Assembly: GCA_964601805.1 (NCBI GenBank)
Contig: CAZROW010000053.1
Coordinates: 1 to 21,646 of the forward strand
Source of the DNA: Eutrophocola sp964601805
GTDB taxonomy: Bacteria; Pseudomonadota; Gammaproteobacteria; Pseudomonadales; Pseudohongiellaceae
Reading direction: 5' to 3'
DNA length: 21,646 nucleotides
Shown here: piece after piece, positions 12,777 through 20,338 of the stretch
Numbering within the stretch: the first letter of the stretch is position 1
How the letters are laid out: each line of letters begins with the position of its first letter
Program-made: the position numbers and the translations under genes
The notes under the pieces: generated by a model
Databases searched by the model: none
What the model was told of the DNA's origin: nothing
Seen by the model: only the letters and a program-made list of their open reading frames with translations

Positions 12777-15700
12777 GCTGTTTCTCTGCCAGGGCAAAGG
12801 AAAAGTGGTCCTCGATATTGTGCTTGCCCGCTACTGACAAAGCCTGCCACAGATCTTCATCTTCATAGAGGCGCACGATAGCGTCAGCAAAATCCTTCGG
12901 CTGGTCGGCGATCAGGATATCCTGTTCATGCACCAGCCCCATGCCCTCGGCGGCTATGGATGTTGCCACCATGGGCACACCATAGGACAGGCTTGTATTG
13001 ATCTTGCCCTTCACACCGGCGCCAAAGCGCAGCGGGGCAATGGACAGGCGAATGTTGTCAAACAGCGGCTGGATATCCGGGACAAAACCGGTCACTACAA
13101 TATTGTCATTGGCCCTGGCCGCCAGGTGATCGGGAAGATGCTCGCCGACTATTAACAGGCGAATGCCCGGGTTTTTCTCCAGTACCAGCGGGAACACCTC
13201 GTCCAGGAAAAACTCCATGGCGTCTACATTCGGCGGATGCTCGTAACAACCAATAAACAGGATGTCCTTTCGCTCGCTGAACGAATTGGCGGTGTCATAG
13301 GTGGTGTGGATATTGGACAACAGGCTCACCTGGACATCGGGAGCTTCCTGGCGAAACATTTCCAGTTCCACGGGACTGACCACCAGGGTGACATCCGACT
13401 TGCGCGCAATATCCAGTTCCTGCAGTTTGCGCAGGGCGGCGGCATTGAGATCTTCTTCGCGACCGGAAAGTTCGGCTTCACGCTGCTCACGCAGAAAATG
13501 CAGGTCCACGGTATCGAACAGGATTTTTGCCGAAACGCAGTGCTGCTTCACGATGCCGATATACCTGTCGGCATAATCGGCGCGGCTGAGTATCACGGTA
13601 TTGAACTGGCTGCCCTGGTCCTCAAGGAATTCCTCGATGGTCCTAGTGTAGGGTTTGTACTCGCACTCAATGCCCACCGCCTGCAGCAAGGGTGTGTAAT
13701 GGGGATCAAAACGCAGGTTGGACGGTACGAAGGTGACCTTGTGGCCCATGTTGCGCAAAATTTTCAGGATATTGAACATGCGCAGGGATCCGGAGTCCTG
13801 GTCCGGCATCAAGGTGCGGGCATCAATGACGAGGATACGCTGGCTGATGCTGCGATCCTTTTCCAGGTTTGGCAGATTGCCGTTTTGTCGATGATTCACC
13901 AGGGTCTTCTTCCACCGGTCATAAAACTTGTCCTTGTTTGTGACCTGGTATTTTTTCAGCCCCTGTTCCAGGTCGGTGCCCGAAGTAACGCCCTCAAAAT
14001 GGTAAACCACGGCAACAGGCTGGTAGTACACCTGTTTGCCCATTTCGCGAATGCGAAAAGCCAGGTCCGTGTCTTCGTAATACGCGGGCAGGTAATGCTC
14101 ATCGAAACCGTTGAGCGCGTTGAAATCTTCCCTGCGCAGCATCAGGCATGCCCCCGAACAGTAATCCACCCGGCGGCAGTAGGAATATTCAGGTTTGTGG
14201 GGATCATCCCCTCTGCCGTAATTCCACGCCGAGCCATCACGCCAGACAATGCCGCCGGCTTCCTGCAGCGTATCGTTTGCAAATAATAACTTGGCCCCTA
14301 CCATGCCGGCGTCCGGGAACTCGGCAAAGGTACTGCGCAGGGCTTGCAGCCAGCCTTTGGTGACCTCGGTGTCGTTGTTCAGCAGTACAAGGAATTCACC
14401 CCGTGCCGCTTCAGCGCCGCGATTGCAGGTTTTGATGAAACCGCAATTTTGCTCGTTGCGGATAACCCTGATGCCGCTGATATCAGCGAGCATGGCCGCA
14501 GTGGCATCTGTTGATTCGTCATCAACCACGATAACTTCCACGGCTTCATCGTCCAGATGATCGAGTATGCTGCGCAGGCAATAGTAGGTATACAAATGCT
14601 GGTTAAAGCAGGGAATTACTATACTGATTGACGGGTTGTCATATTCAGGAAATGCCAGTGGTGTATATGCATCAGGTATCGGGTGGATGTTTTCTTCCGG
14701 TAATGGCGTTTCCACCTCCACCTCTTGTTCATTGTCGTCCATTCTCGACCTGATCAGTGAAAACATACTGAAAAAGCCATGTTCTCGCCATTGTGTAATT
14801 AACCTTACGAGAGCGCGCAACGGTCTGGTAATTTTCCAGCTCGAGCTGCTGTACAGATCCTGTATCTGCTGATGCATGGATCGCATCATTTCTAGATACT
14901 CGTTTGCCCGATCACAATGCTCGTTTACTCTTTCCCAGGTGTCATGCAGTTCGACCTGTGTTTTTTCCAGTTCGGCAATTTTTTCGCGCAGTTTTTCATG
15001 ACGCTCAAGCAGCACGGACTCCAGGCGTTTTACATGTGCTTTCAGCTCATCGGTAGACTTTTGCAATACTGCAACACGGGGAAATTCACGACTGCGGTTG
15101 ATCAACTCCAGGACCTTGTTATCCGGCCAACGCGGCAACCATTTCCGGTACAGCGCGGACCGGTACTGATCCAGGTCTTCACCAGTATCATCCTTGGCGC
15201 CAAAGCCACTGGCGGAATTGACCCGGTAGGTTGCCGTACACCGGTTCACAAACAGGAAACTGTTGTGCTCGGCAGCCTGCAGCCAGAAGTCCCAGTCTTC
15301 AAAGCGGTCAAAGGCCGGGTCAAAACGAAAGCCGGCATCAATCAGCGCGCGCCGGAACAGCATCGCGTGAATGGGAATGTAATTCTCGATCATGAGCCTG
15401 ACGGGATCAAAGGCATAGTTGAACGAGGGTTCGGATTCAATGACACCGTCGGTCATGACCCTGACGGCACTGTATACGGCAACCGCTCCATCATTTTCCT
15501 GTAGCGCTGTCACCAGGTGCTGCAGGTGATCCGGGTCGATCAGGTCATCGTCGTCGAGGAACAGGCAAAAGTCGCCGGTGGCATTTTCCATGGCCAGGTT
15601 GGCAGCATGGGAGCGGCCATGCTCGCCGGTGTTATCCAGCCAGCGAATATTGCTGGCATCACCAGGTAAAACAGCAGAGGAGAAATTCTCGCCACCATCG

Positions 15701-15822
15701 TTGACGATGATGACTTCGATGGCCGGCCAGGTTTGGGCCAGCACTGAATCCAGGGCTTCCCGCAAAAGGGCTTCCCTGTCTTTTGTGCGTATCAGGACAG
15801 AAACAAGTGGCGTGTTATTCAT
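12754..15822 (-). CDS. Large three-module glycosyltransferase (GT2-GT2-GT4)
   Basis: A 1022-residue cytosolic or membrane-associated protein with three glycosyltransferase modules. Module 1 (about 5-235) is GT-A family 2: VSVLIRTKDRE, then FLDDDDLID (88-96, with the metal-binding DxD) and FEDWDFWLQA (about 174-183). A coiled coil (about 255-325) leads to SSSWKITRPLRAL, a linker motif common in surface-glycan transferases. Module 2 (about 398-635) is a second GT2: ISIVIPCFNQ, LLNNDTEV (480-487) and YYEDTDLAFR. Module 3 (about 662-1022) is GT-B family 4-like, with FGAGVKGKINTSLSYGVPMVATSIAAEGM. The ATG at 15822 is chosen because sequence before it is DUF484 read out of frame; no clear Shine-Dalgarno is seen. 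Such proteins build O-antigen-like or flagellar glycans. It sits where xerC is expected. Confidence 0.9.
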   Translation of the reverse strand: MNNTPLVSVLIRTKDREALLREALDSVLAQTWPAIEVIIVNDGGENFSSAVLPGDASNIRWLDNTGEHGRSHAANLAMENATGDFCLFLDDDDLIDPDHLQHLVTALQENDGAVAVYSAVRVMTDGVIESEPSFNYAFDPVRLMIENYIPIHAMLFRRALIDAGFRFDPAFDRFEDWDFWLQAAEHNSFLFVNRCTATYRVNSASGFGAKDDTGEDLDQYRSALYRKWLPRWPDNKVLELINRSREFPRVAVLQKSTDELKAHVKRLESVLLERHEKLREKIAELEKTQVELHDTWERVNEHCDRANEYLEMMRSMHQQIQDLYSSSSWKITRPLRALVRLITQWREHGFFSMFSLIRSRMDDNEQEVEVETPLPEENIHPIPDAYTPLAFPEYDNPSISIVIPCFNQHLYTYYCLRSILDHLDDEAVEVIVVDDESTDATAAMLADISGIRVIRNEQNCGFIKTCNRGAEAARGEFLVLLNNDTEVTKGWLQALRSTFAEFPDAGMVGAKLLFANDTLQEAGGIVWRDGSAWNYGRGDDPHKPEYSYCRRVDYCSGACLMLRREDFNALNGFDEHYLPAYYEDTDLAFRIREMGKQVYYQPVAVVYHFEGVTSGTDLEQGLKKYQVTNKDKFYDRWKKTLVNHRQNGNLPNLEKDRSISQRILVIDARTLMPDQDSGSLRMFNILKILRNMGHKVTFVPSNLRFDPHYTPLLQAVGIECEYKPYTRTIEEFLEDQGSQFNTVILSRADYADRYIGIVKQHCVSAKILFDTVDLHFLREQREAELSGREEDLNAAALRKLQELDIARKSDVTLVVSPVELEMFRQEAPDVQVSLLSNIHTTYDTANSFSERKDILFIGCYEHPPNVDAMEFFLDEVFPLVLEKNPGIRLLIVGEHLPDHLAARANDNIVVTGFVPDIQPLFDNIRLSIAPLRFGAGVKGKINTSLSYGVPMVATSIAAEGMGLVHEQDILIADQPKDFADAIVRLYEDEDLWQALSVAGKHNIEDHFSFALAEKQLRAVLPD

Positions 15823-15862
15823 GAGCAGGGCCGGTGTCCAGGCCGGGAAAGGACTGCAGTAG

Positions 15863-16591
15863 TCACTCCGCCAGGCGGGTGATATGGGCAGCCAGTATTT
15901 CGCCGATAAAATCCAGGAACAGGGTGTCCAGGCTGGAATTGAAATGATTGTGCTTGTCGCTGCCAATCACCAGCAGCGGCATGCCCAGGCCGGCACTTTC
16001 GCGCATGGATTCAGCCAGGTGTACGGGAATCATGGCGGCGGAAAGCACTTCTTTTTTGGTGTCCGGAAACAGCAGTTTGGCCTGCTCGGGTGTCAGTTCA
16101 CAGCAAAAGGTACGCTTCTTCTCGTAGAGTTTGCCCAGGGTTTCCCGGGCCAGTGTCTCGTCGAGGATGCGAATGCCGCTGTCCGGGCTGCTCTTCACGT
16201 CAGCATTGCCAATAAAGTAAAGGCGGCTGGCATGGGCGGAAAACTCAGCCTTGAGAGTTTCATCGACTGTGCCGGACAGTTCAGCCAGGCTGGTGGCCTT
16301 GAGCAGTTCCAGGATTACAATACGGGTTTTTTCAAACAGGGCATCATTTTCCTCGGCATTGAAAATGAAGTCGTTGATATTGTTTTGCAGTTCCCGGTTA
16401 CGCTCACGGAACAGGGCGACCTGGCGTTCAAGCAGGGAGATGGCGGCACCGCTTTCGTGGGGGATGCTCAGCTCAAGCAACAGGTCTGCCTTGCGATTGA
16501 AAAATTCGGGATTCTCGATCAGGTATTTGCTGACCGTCTCGTCGTTGAGCGAGTCGATTGCATCAAGGTTGTTGCCGGAACCTGGCTTCAT
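15863..16591 (-). CDS. DUF484 family protein (YigA-like)
   Basis: A 242-residue cytosolic protein of the DUF484 family. The N-terminal part (VSKYLIENPEFFNRKADLLLELSIPHESGAAISLLERQVALFRERNRELQ) is the usual recognition region: a short helical segment followed by a coiled coil. The C-terminal half (about 100-240) has the look of a GAF-like sensor domain, with PLLVIGSDKHNHFNSSLDTLFLDFIGEILAAHI near the end. Its function is not established. It lies in the conserved lptM-lysA-dapF-DUF484 order, 18 bases after dapF. Normally xerC follows immediately; here the next gene is the large glycosyltransferase. Confidence 0.92.
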   Translation of the reverse strand: MKPGSGNNLDAIDSLNDETVSKYLIENPEFFNRKADLLLELSIPHESGAAISLLERQVALFRERNRELQNNINDFIFNAEENDALFEKTRIVILELLKATSLAELSGTVDETLKAEFSAHASRLYFIGNADVKSSPDSGIRILDETLARETLGKLYEKKRTFCCELTPEQAKLLFPDTKKEVLSAAMIPVHLAESMRESAGLGMPLLVIGSDKHNHFNSSLDTLFLDFIGEILAAHITRLAE

Positions 16592-16603
16592 ATCTCCCTT
16601 ATA

Positions 16604-16610
16604 CCTCCTT
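16604..16610 (-). promoter_or_regulatory. Strong Shine-Dalgarno of DUF484, overlapping the dapF stop
   Basis: AAGGAGG on the minus strand shares its first A with the dapF TGA and lies 12 bases before the DUF484 ATG; a second GGGAG is closer (about three bases). The double site suggests efficient reinitiation after dapF. Confidence 0.6.
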
Positions 16611-17443
16611 CAAATCGTAATACTGCCGTTATAAACAGTTGTGGCAGGACCGGTCTTGAATACGTGTGAGTCGCCTCCTTCCCAGTTGATGGTCAGGAAA
16701 CCGCGGGGTAATTGCACCTTGACGGTGTTATCCAGTAAACCCTGCCGGATGCCCGCCACTACTGCGGCACAGGCGCCTGTACCACAGGCAAGGGTTTCTC
16801 CGGCACCGCGTTCGAACACCCTGAGCCTGATTGTACCCGTATTAACAACCTGCATGAAACCGGCATTCACCCGATTGGGAAACTTTTCATGGTGTTCTAT
16901 CAGCGGGCCCCATTCCTGCACAGGCGCCGTATCGATATCCGGCACAACCAGTACCGCATGGGGGTTGGTCATGGACAGCGCCGCAATGGTCAGTCGTTCG
17001 CCCGTGGGCAAGGCCAGGGGATAGGTCAATTCTTCGTTATCAGCCACAAAGGGGATATCCGAAGGCCTGAACACCGGTGCGCCCATGTCCACCGTTACTG
17101 TACCGTCATCATTGGCACTGCAATGCAATGAACCGTTGACCAGTTCCAGGGAGAATTCGTTTTTGTCACTCAGGCCGCGGCTTTTGATGAAACTGACCAT
17201 GCATCGGGAGCCGTTGCCACAATTTTCGGCCTGGCTGCCATCGGTGTTGTAAACCAGGTACGCAAAGTCGTGTCCCGGCCTGGTGGCCGGCGCCACGATT
17301 AACAGCTGGTCGAAACCAATGCCGGTGTGACGGTCACCCATGGACCGGATCTGTTCCGGGTCCAGGTTGATGTCCTGGCTGACACCGTCCAGGACAACGA
17401 AATCGTTACCCAGGCCATGCATCTTGGTAAATTCAAGTTCCAT
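16610..17443 (-). CDS. dapF: Diaminopimelate epimerase
   Basis: A 277-residue cytosolic enzyme that converts LL-diaminopimelate to meso-diaminopimelate for peptidoglycan and lysine synthesis. The two catalytic cysteines are visible: Cys75 in ENCGNGSRC (73-81) and Cys220 in ACGTGACAA (219-227). The N-terminus FTKMHGLGNDFVVLDG and GIGFDQLL are canonical. The length equals that of other gammaproteobacterial DapF proteins. It follows lysA by 14 bases and directly supplies the LysA substrate. Confidence 0.97.
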   Translation of the reverse strand: MELEFTKMHGLGNDFVVLDGVSQDINLDPEQIRSMGDRHTGIGFDQLLIVAPATRPGHDFAYLVYNTDGSQAENCGNGSRCMVSFIKSRGLSDKNEFSLELVNGSLHCSANDDGTVTVDMGAPVFRPSDIPFVADNEELTYPLALPTGERLTIAALSMTNPHAVLVVPDIDTAPVQEWGPLIEHHEKFPNRVNAGFMQVVNTGTIRLRVFERGAGETLACGTGACAAVVAGIRQGLLDNTVKVQLPRGFLTINWEGGDSHVFKTGPATTVYNGSITI

Positions 17444-17457
17444 TACTGTGTTCCGGT

Positions 17458-18705
17458 TCAGTCCAGGGGTGTTTCCAGGCCAAACTGGTCCTGGTAGGTT
17501 TCCCGGCGGCGGGCCAGGTGGACCTGGTCGCCATCAACCAGGACTTCAGCGGCCCGGTTGCGGGTATTGTAATTGGAGCTCATGGCAAAACAGTAGGCGC
17601 CTGCAGAACAGATGGCCAGCAGGTCATCATTGGCGATGGCCAGTTCGCGGCCACGGCCCAGGAAATCCCCTGATTCACAAATGGGGCCGACAATGTCATA
17701 GGTCCGCGACGCTACATCGTCGTGCGGATTCACAGGGATGATATCCATCCAGGCCTGGTACAGGGCTGGGCGAATAACATCATTCATGGCCGCATCCACG
17801 ATGGCAAAGTTGTGCTCGCCATTGGTCTTGATATTGTCCACGCGCGTGAGTAACACCCCGGCATTGGCACATATGGACCGGCCCGGCTCCAGGAACAGTT
17901 TCAGGTCGCGGTCACCCAGTTTCTCCCGTACAGCAGACATGAGCTCCTGTGGTGTGGGCGGCGTCTCATCCTTGTATGTGACTCCAAGCCCACCGCCGAT
18001 ATCCAGGTGACGAATGCTGATGCCGGCCGCATTGAGTTCATCAACCAGCAGCAGGCATCTGTCCAGGGCATCCAGGAAGGGCGAGGTCCTGGTCAGCTGG
18101 GAGCCGATGTGACAATCGATGCCGACAATTTCTATGCCGGGCAACTCGGCAGCTTTGCGGTATAGCGCACGGGCATCTTCCATGGACACACCGAACTTGT
18201 TTTCTTTCAGGCCGGTGGAGATATAGGGATGGGTCTGGGCATCCACGTCCGGGTTCACACGCAGGGAAATGGGCGCGCGTACACCCCTGGCTGATGCCAG
18301 GGTATTGAGCCTGTCCAGTTCCAGGGGGGATTCCACGTTGAAGCACAGGATGCCTGCATCCAGGGCCGCCTCGATTTCAGCGCTGGTTTTGCCCACACCG
18401 GAGAAAATGACCTTGCCGGGATCGCCGCCGCTGGCAATAACTCGGGCCAGTTCGCCACCGGAGACAATGTCGAAGCCGCTGCCCAGCTTGGCCAGCACGC
18501 TGAGCACCGCCAGGTTGGAGTTGGCCTTGACGGCATAGCAGATCAGGTGATCGCTGCCGGCCAGGGCCTCGGCGTAGGCACCATAGTTTTCCTCAAGTGC
18601 GGCCCGGGAATAGACAAAGCACGGCGTGCCGAATTGCTCGGCAATCCGGCTCAGCGCTACGCCTTCGGCGACAAGCTGGTTATTGTCGTAATAAAAATGA
18701 TCCAT
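17458..18705 (-). CDS. lysA: Diaminopimelate decarboxylase
   Basis: A 415-residue fold-type III PLP enzyme that decarboxylates meso-diaminopimelate to lysine, the final step of the pathway. The PLP lysine is Lys60 in YAVKANSN. HIGSQ (199-203), GGGLG (237-241), EPGRS (273-277), CESGD (343-347, contributing the catalytic Cys across the dimer) and GAYCFAMSSNYNTR are all present. The length is typical. It starts 70 bases after the lptM stop, within the lptM-lysA-dapF-DUF484 unit. Confidence 0.97.
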   Translation of the reverse strand: MDHFYYDNNQLVAEGVALSRIAEQFGTPCFVYSRAALEENYGAYAEALAGSDHLICYAVKANSNLAVLSVLAKLGSGFDIVSGGELARVIASGGDPGKVIFSGVGKTSAEIEAALDAGILCFNVESPLELDRLNTLASARGVRAPISLRVNPDVDAQTHPYISTGLKENKFGVSMEDARALYRKAAELPGIEIVGIDCHIGSQLTRTSPFLDALDRCLLLVDELNAAGISIRHLDIGGGLGVTYKDETPPTPQELMSAVREKLGDRDLKLFLEPGRSICANAGVLLTRVDNIKTNGEHNFAIVDAAMNDVIRPALYQAWMDIIPVNPHDDVASRTYDIVGPICESGDFLGRGRELAIANDDLLAICSAGAYCFAMSSNYNTRNRAAEVLVDGDQVHLARRRETYQDQFGLETPLD

Positions 18706-18775
18706 AACACTTCACAGGCTTCTTAAGGTTACCGGGTACCAGCCACCGTGACAGCAGGGGCTGTTCAGGTGGGGA

Positions 18776-18883
18776 TTACTGGCTGATGACAGCAGCGGGG
18801 GGCGGGACCAGGGGCCCTTTTTGCCCGCAACCTGCCAGCACACACAGACTGAGTATCAGCAGGGGCAGCAGTTTCTTGTTCAC
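18776..18883 (-). CDS. lptM: Small LptM-type lipoprotein (YifL)
   Basis: A 35-residue lipoprotein. After the basic start (NKK) comes a hydrophobic core and the lipobox LAGC, with the acylated Cys at residue 19, followed by GQKGPL, the signature of LptM/YifL, and a short Pro/Ala-rich tail ending VISQ. LptM stabilises and helps disulfide maturation of the outer-membrane LPS translocon LptD/LptE. The start is GTG; no strong Shine-Dalgarno is seen. Its place immediately upstream of lysA-dapF and divergent from cyaY is the standard gammaproteobacterial arrangement, which makes the call secure despite the size. Confidence 0.9.
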   Translation of the reverse strand: MNKKLLPLLILSLCVLAGCGQKGPLVPPPAAVISQ

Positions 18884-18938
18884 CAGTGTGGTCCCGTCAA
18901 TGATTCATGATGGCGAGCATTGCTCGGCGAAAGCGGCG

Positions 18939-18967
18939 ATTATACTGGTTTCTGGGTGGGCAACCAA
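18939..18967 (-). promoter_or_regulatory. Promoter of lptM-lysA-dapF-DUF484
   Basis: On the minus strand TTGGTT (18962-18967) and a perfect TATAAT (18939-18944) are separated by 17 bases. The expected start of transcription near 18932 gives a leader of about 49 bases. The leader contains a small perfect inverted repeat CGAGCA/TGCTCG with a one-base centre. Confidence 0.6.
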
Positions 18968-19008
18968 TTCCCGGGCAATGCAGTCTGGTTTGTACCGGCG
19001 TTGGGTTC

Positions 19009-19028
19009 TTCGCGGCTAAAGCCGCGAA
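19009..19028. repeat. Perfect 9+9 palindrome between lptM and cyaY
   Basis: TTCGCGGCT (19009-19017) and AGCCGCGAA (19020-19028) form a perfect inverted repeat with a two-base centre. There is no T-tract, so it is not a terminator. It resembles the core of Pseudomonas-type REP palindromes but lacks the GTAG head and two-tier stem of the other repeats in this window. It could also be a protein-binding site in the divergent promoter region. Confidence 0.5.
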
Positions 19029-19091
19029 TGAAATAAATGCTCAACTGGTATAAACCCATAACCCGGATTGCACACAGCCCGGCAATTGCGA

Positions 19092-19119
19092 TTGCCCCGC
19101 TATCTCAGCCAGCTATACT
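19092..19119 (+). promoter_or_regulatory. Possible promoter of cyaY
   Basis: TTGCCC (19092-19097) and TATACT (19114-19119) are separated by 16 bases, about 33 bases before the cyaY ATG. TATACT matches the sigma70 -10 in five of six positions. Confidence 0.45.
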
Positions 19120-19151
19120 TGTCAGCCTTGCACAACACAGCGGGCCCCACC

Positions 19152-19472
19152 ATGAGCGATGCCGATTTCAGCACACGATACGAAGATACTCTTGTTGCCA
19201 TAGAGGACACGGTTGAGGACAGTGGCACTGACCTTGATTACGAGACGGTCAACGATATTCTCACCCTGACCTGTGCCAACGGGTCCGCCATCATCATCAC
19301 GCGACAATCAGCGACACGGCAATTATGGCTGGCGGCAAAGTCAGGCGGGTTCCATTTTGACATGGGTGATGACGACTGGATCTGTGATGCCGATGGCGAA
19401 ACCCTGTCGGCAAAATTGAGTGCCATCTGTAAATCCCAGGGTGGCGTGGACATCGAGTTTGATTTTTCATGA
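19152..19472 (+). CDS. cyaY: Frataxin homologue CyaY
   Basis: A 106-residue iron-binding regulator of Fe-S cluster assembly that acts on the IscS-IscU complex in the cytosol. The N-terminal helix is rich in acidic residues (YEDTLVAIEDTVEDSGTDLDYE), the iron-binding face of frataxins. The strands include GSAIIITRQSATRQLWLAAKSGGFHFD, containing the conserved RQ..LWLA segment, followed by a final helix. The ATG at 19152 is chosen because 28 in-frame residues upstream are unlike the family. It is divergent from lptM-lysA, the usual place. Its stop overlaps the start of the next gene by four bases. Confidence 0.94.
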   Translation: MSDADFSTRYEDTLVAIEDTVEDSGTDLDYETVNDILTLTCANGSAIIITRQSATRQLWLAAKSGGFHFDMGDDDWICDADGETLSAKLSAICKSQGGVDIEFDFS

Positions 19473-20317
19473 CAGGTTCTTCCGCTGACCGCCATGTGAT
19501 AGTGCATGCCCACATTTTCAAGAATGCCGGTACGACCTTTGATTTTTCCCTTGGCAGGAATTTTGGTGAGGGTTTCGTCGATCATCGCGAAGACGACGAA
19601 TTCCTGAAAGGGCGTAATGACTACCTGTTGGACTACCTGGCAAGCAACGTACAAGCCCGTGCCCTTTCCTCCCACTCCCTGCACTTTCGCATTCAGGGCA
19701 ATGACCGGCTGCAGTTGCACCCGGTGTATTTCCTGCGCCATCCGCTGGCACGGGTCTGGTCGGTTTACCGCTTCGAAAAACAACAGACAGGAACCAACAC
19801 GGCCGGAGCCCGGCGGGCCAAGGAAATGGACCTGAATGCTTACGTGGACTGGTACCTGCAGGAAGGCTCGCCGGCCACCATTCGCAACGTGCACACGATC
19901 TTCCTGTCCGGTGAGGGTCCTTCACCGGACAACATGGACAACAAGTACGCTGTTGCGGCGGCTTACCTGGCCGATCCGCAAGCGGATTTCGGTATCGTGG
20001 AGCGCTATTCGGATTCGATGCTCGTGCTGGAAGAGACTTTACGTGACTATTTTCCCGACCTGGACCTGGCCTATATACGCCGTAATGTCAGTGCGGAAAA
20101 CCCCGGGCAACCGGTGGGTGAAAGTGTGGAGGCCCTGCTGGACAAGCTGGAACCGGATGTGGCCCTGCGCCTGCATGAACTGAATGAGTTCGACTTGTCG
20201 CTTTACCAGCAGGCCAATGCCCGGCTGGATGCCCAACTGTCGAAGGTCAGTAATCTTGAGGAAAAACGGCAGGCCTTTGCTGAACGTTGCCGGCAGTTGC
20301 AGGCCGCATCAAGCTGA
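19469..20317 (+). CDS. Sulfotransferase-family protein
   Basis: A 282-residue protein with the two PAPS-binding signatures of sulfotransferases: a 5'-phosphosulfate loop HIFKNAGTTF (15-24; Lys18 is the expected PAPS contact) and a 3'-phosphate-binding segment FLRHPLARVWSVYRF (88-102, with the Arg and Ser of the RDP/S-type motif). These resemble the carbohydrate sulfotransferase superfamily of bacterial glycan modifiers. There is no signal peptide or membrane segment, so it should act in the cytosol. ATG overlaps the cyaY stop by four bases (ATGA), so its translation is coupled to frataxin. The acceptor is unknown; a surface glycan is the likeliest. No PAPS-synthesis gene is in the window. Confidence 0.82.
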   Translation: MTGSSADRHVIVHAHIFKNAGTTFDFSLGRNFGEGFVDHREDDEFLKGRNDYLLDYLASNVQARALSSHSLHFRIQGNDRLQLHPVYFLRHPLARVWSVYRFEKQQTGTNTAGARRAKEMDLNAYVDWYLQEGSPATIRNVHTIFLSGEGPSPDNMDNKYAVAAAYLADPQADFGIVERYSDSMLVLEETLRDYFPDLDLAYIRRNVSAENPGQPVGESVEALLDKLEPDVALRLHELNEFDLSLYQQANARLDAQLSKVSNLEEKRQAFAERCRQLQAASS

Positions 20318-20338
20318 CCTGCAATGCCGGCACGGTAA

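Noticed and set aside
13237..14286. A 349-codon open frame on the plus strand inside the glycosyltransferase gene
   Set aside because: It is antisense to modules 2 and 3, whose motifs are intact on the minus strand. The translation resembles no family and there is no ribosome binding site.
15823..15966. A longer N-terminus for the glycosyltransferase (48 extra residues, start 15966)
   Set aside because: The extra residues are the DUF484 C-terminus read in another frame; GT2 sequence begins right after the Met at 15822.
12754..16591. A prophage or integron insertion at the missing xerC site
   Set aside because: No integrase, attachment-site duplication, tRNA or transposase is visible; only the gene replacement is supported.
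19068..19151. Upstream extension of cyaY to an ATG at 19068
   Set aside because: The 28 added residues are unlike frataxins and would cover the promoter candidate; 19152 gives the normal length.
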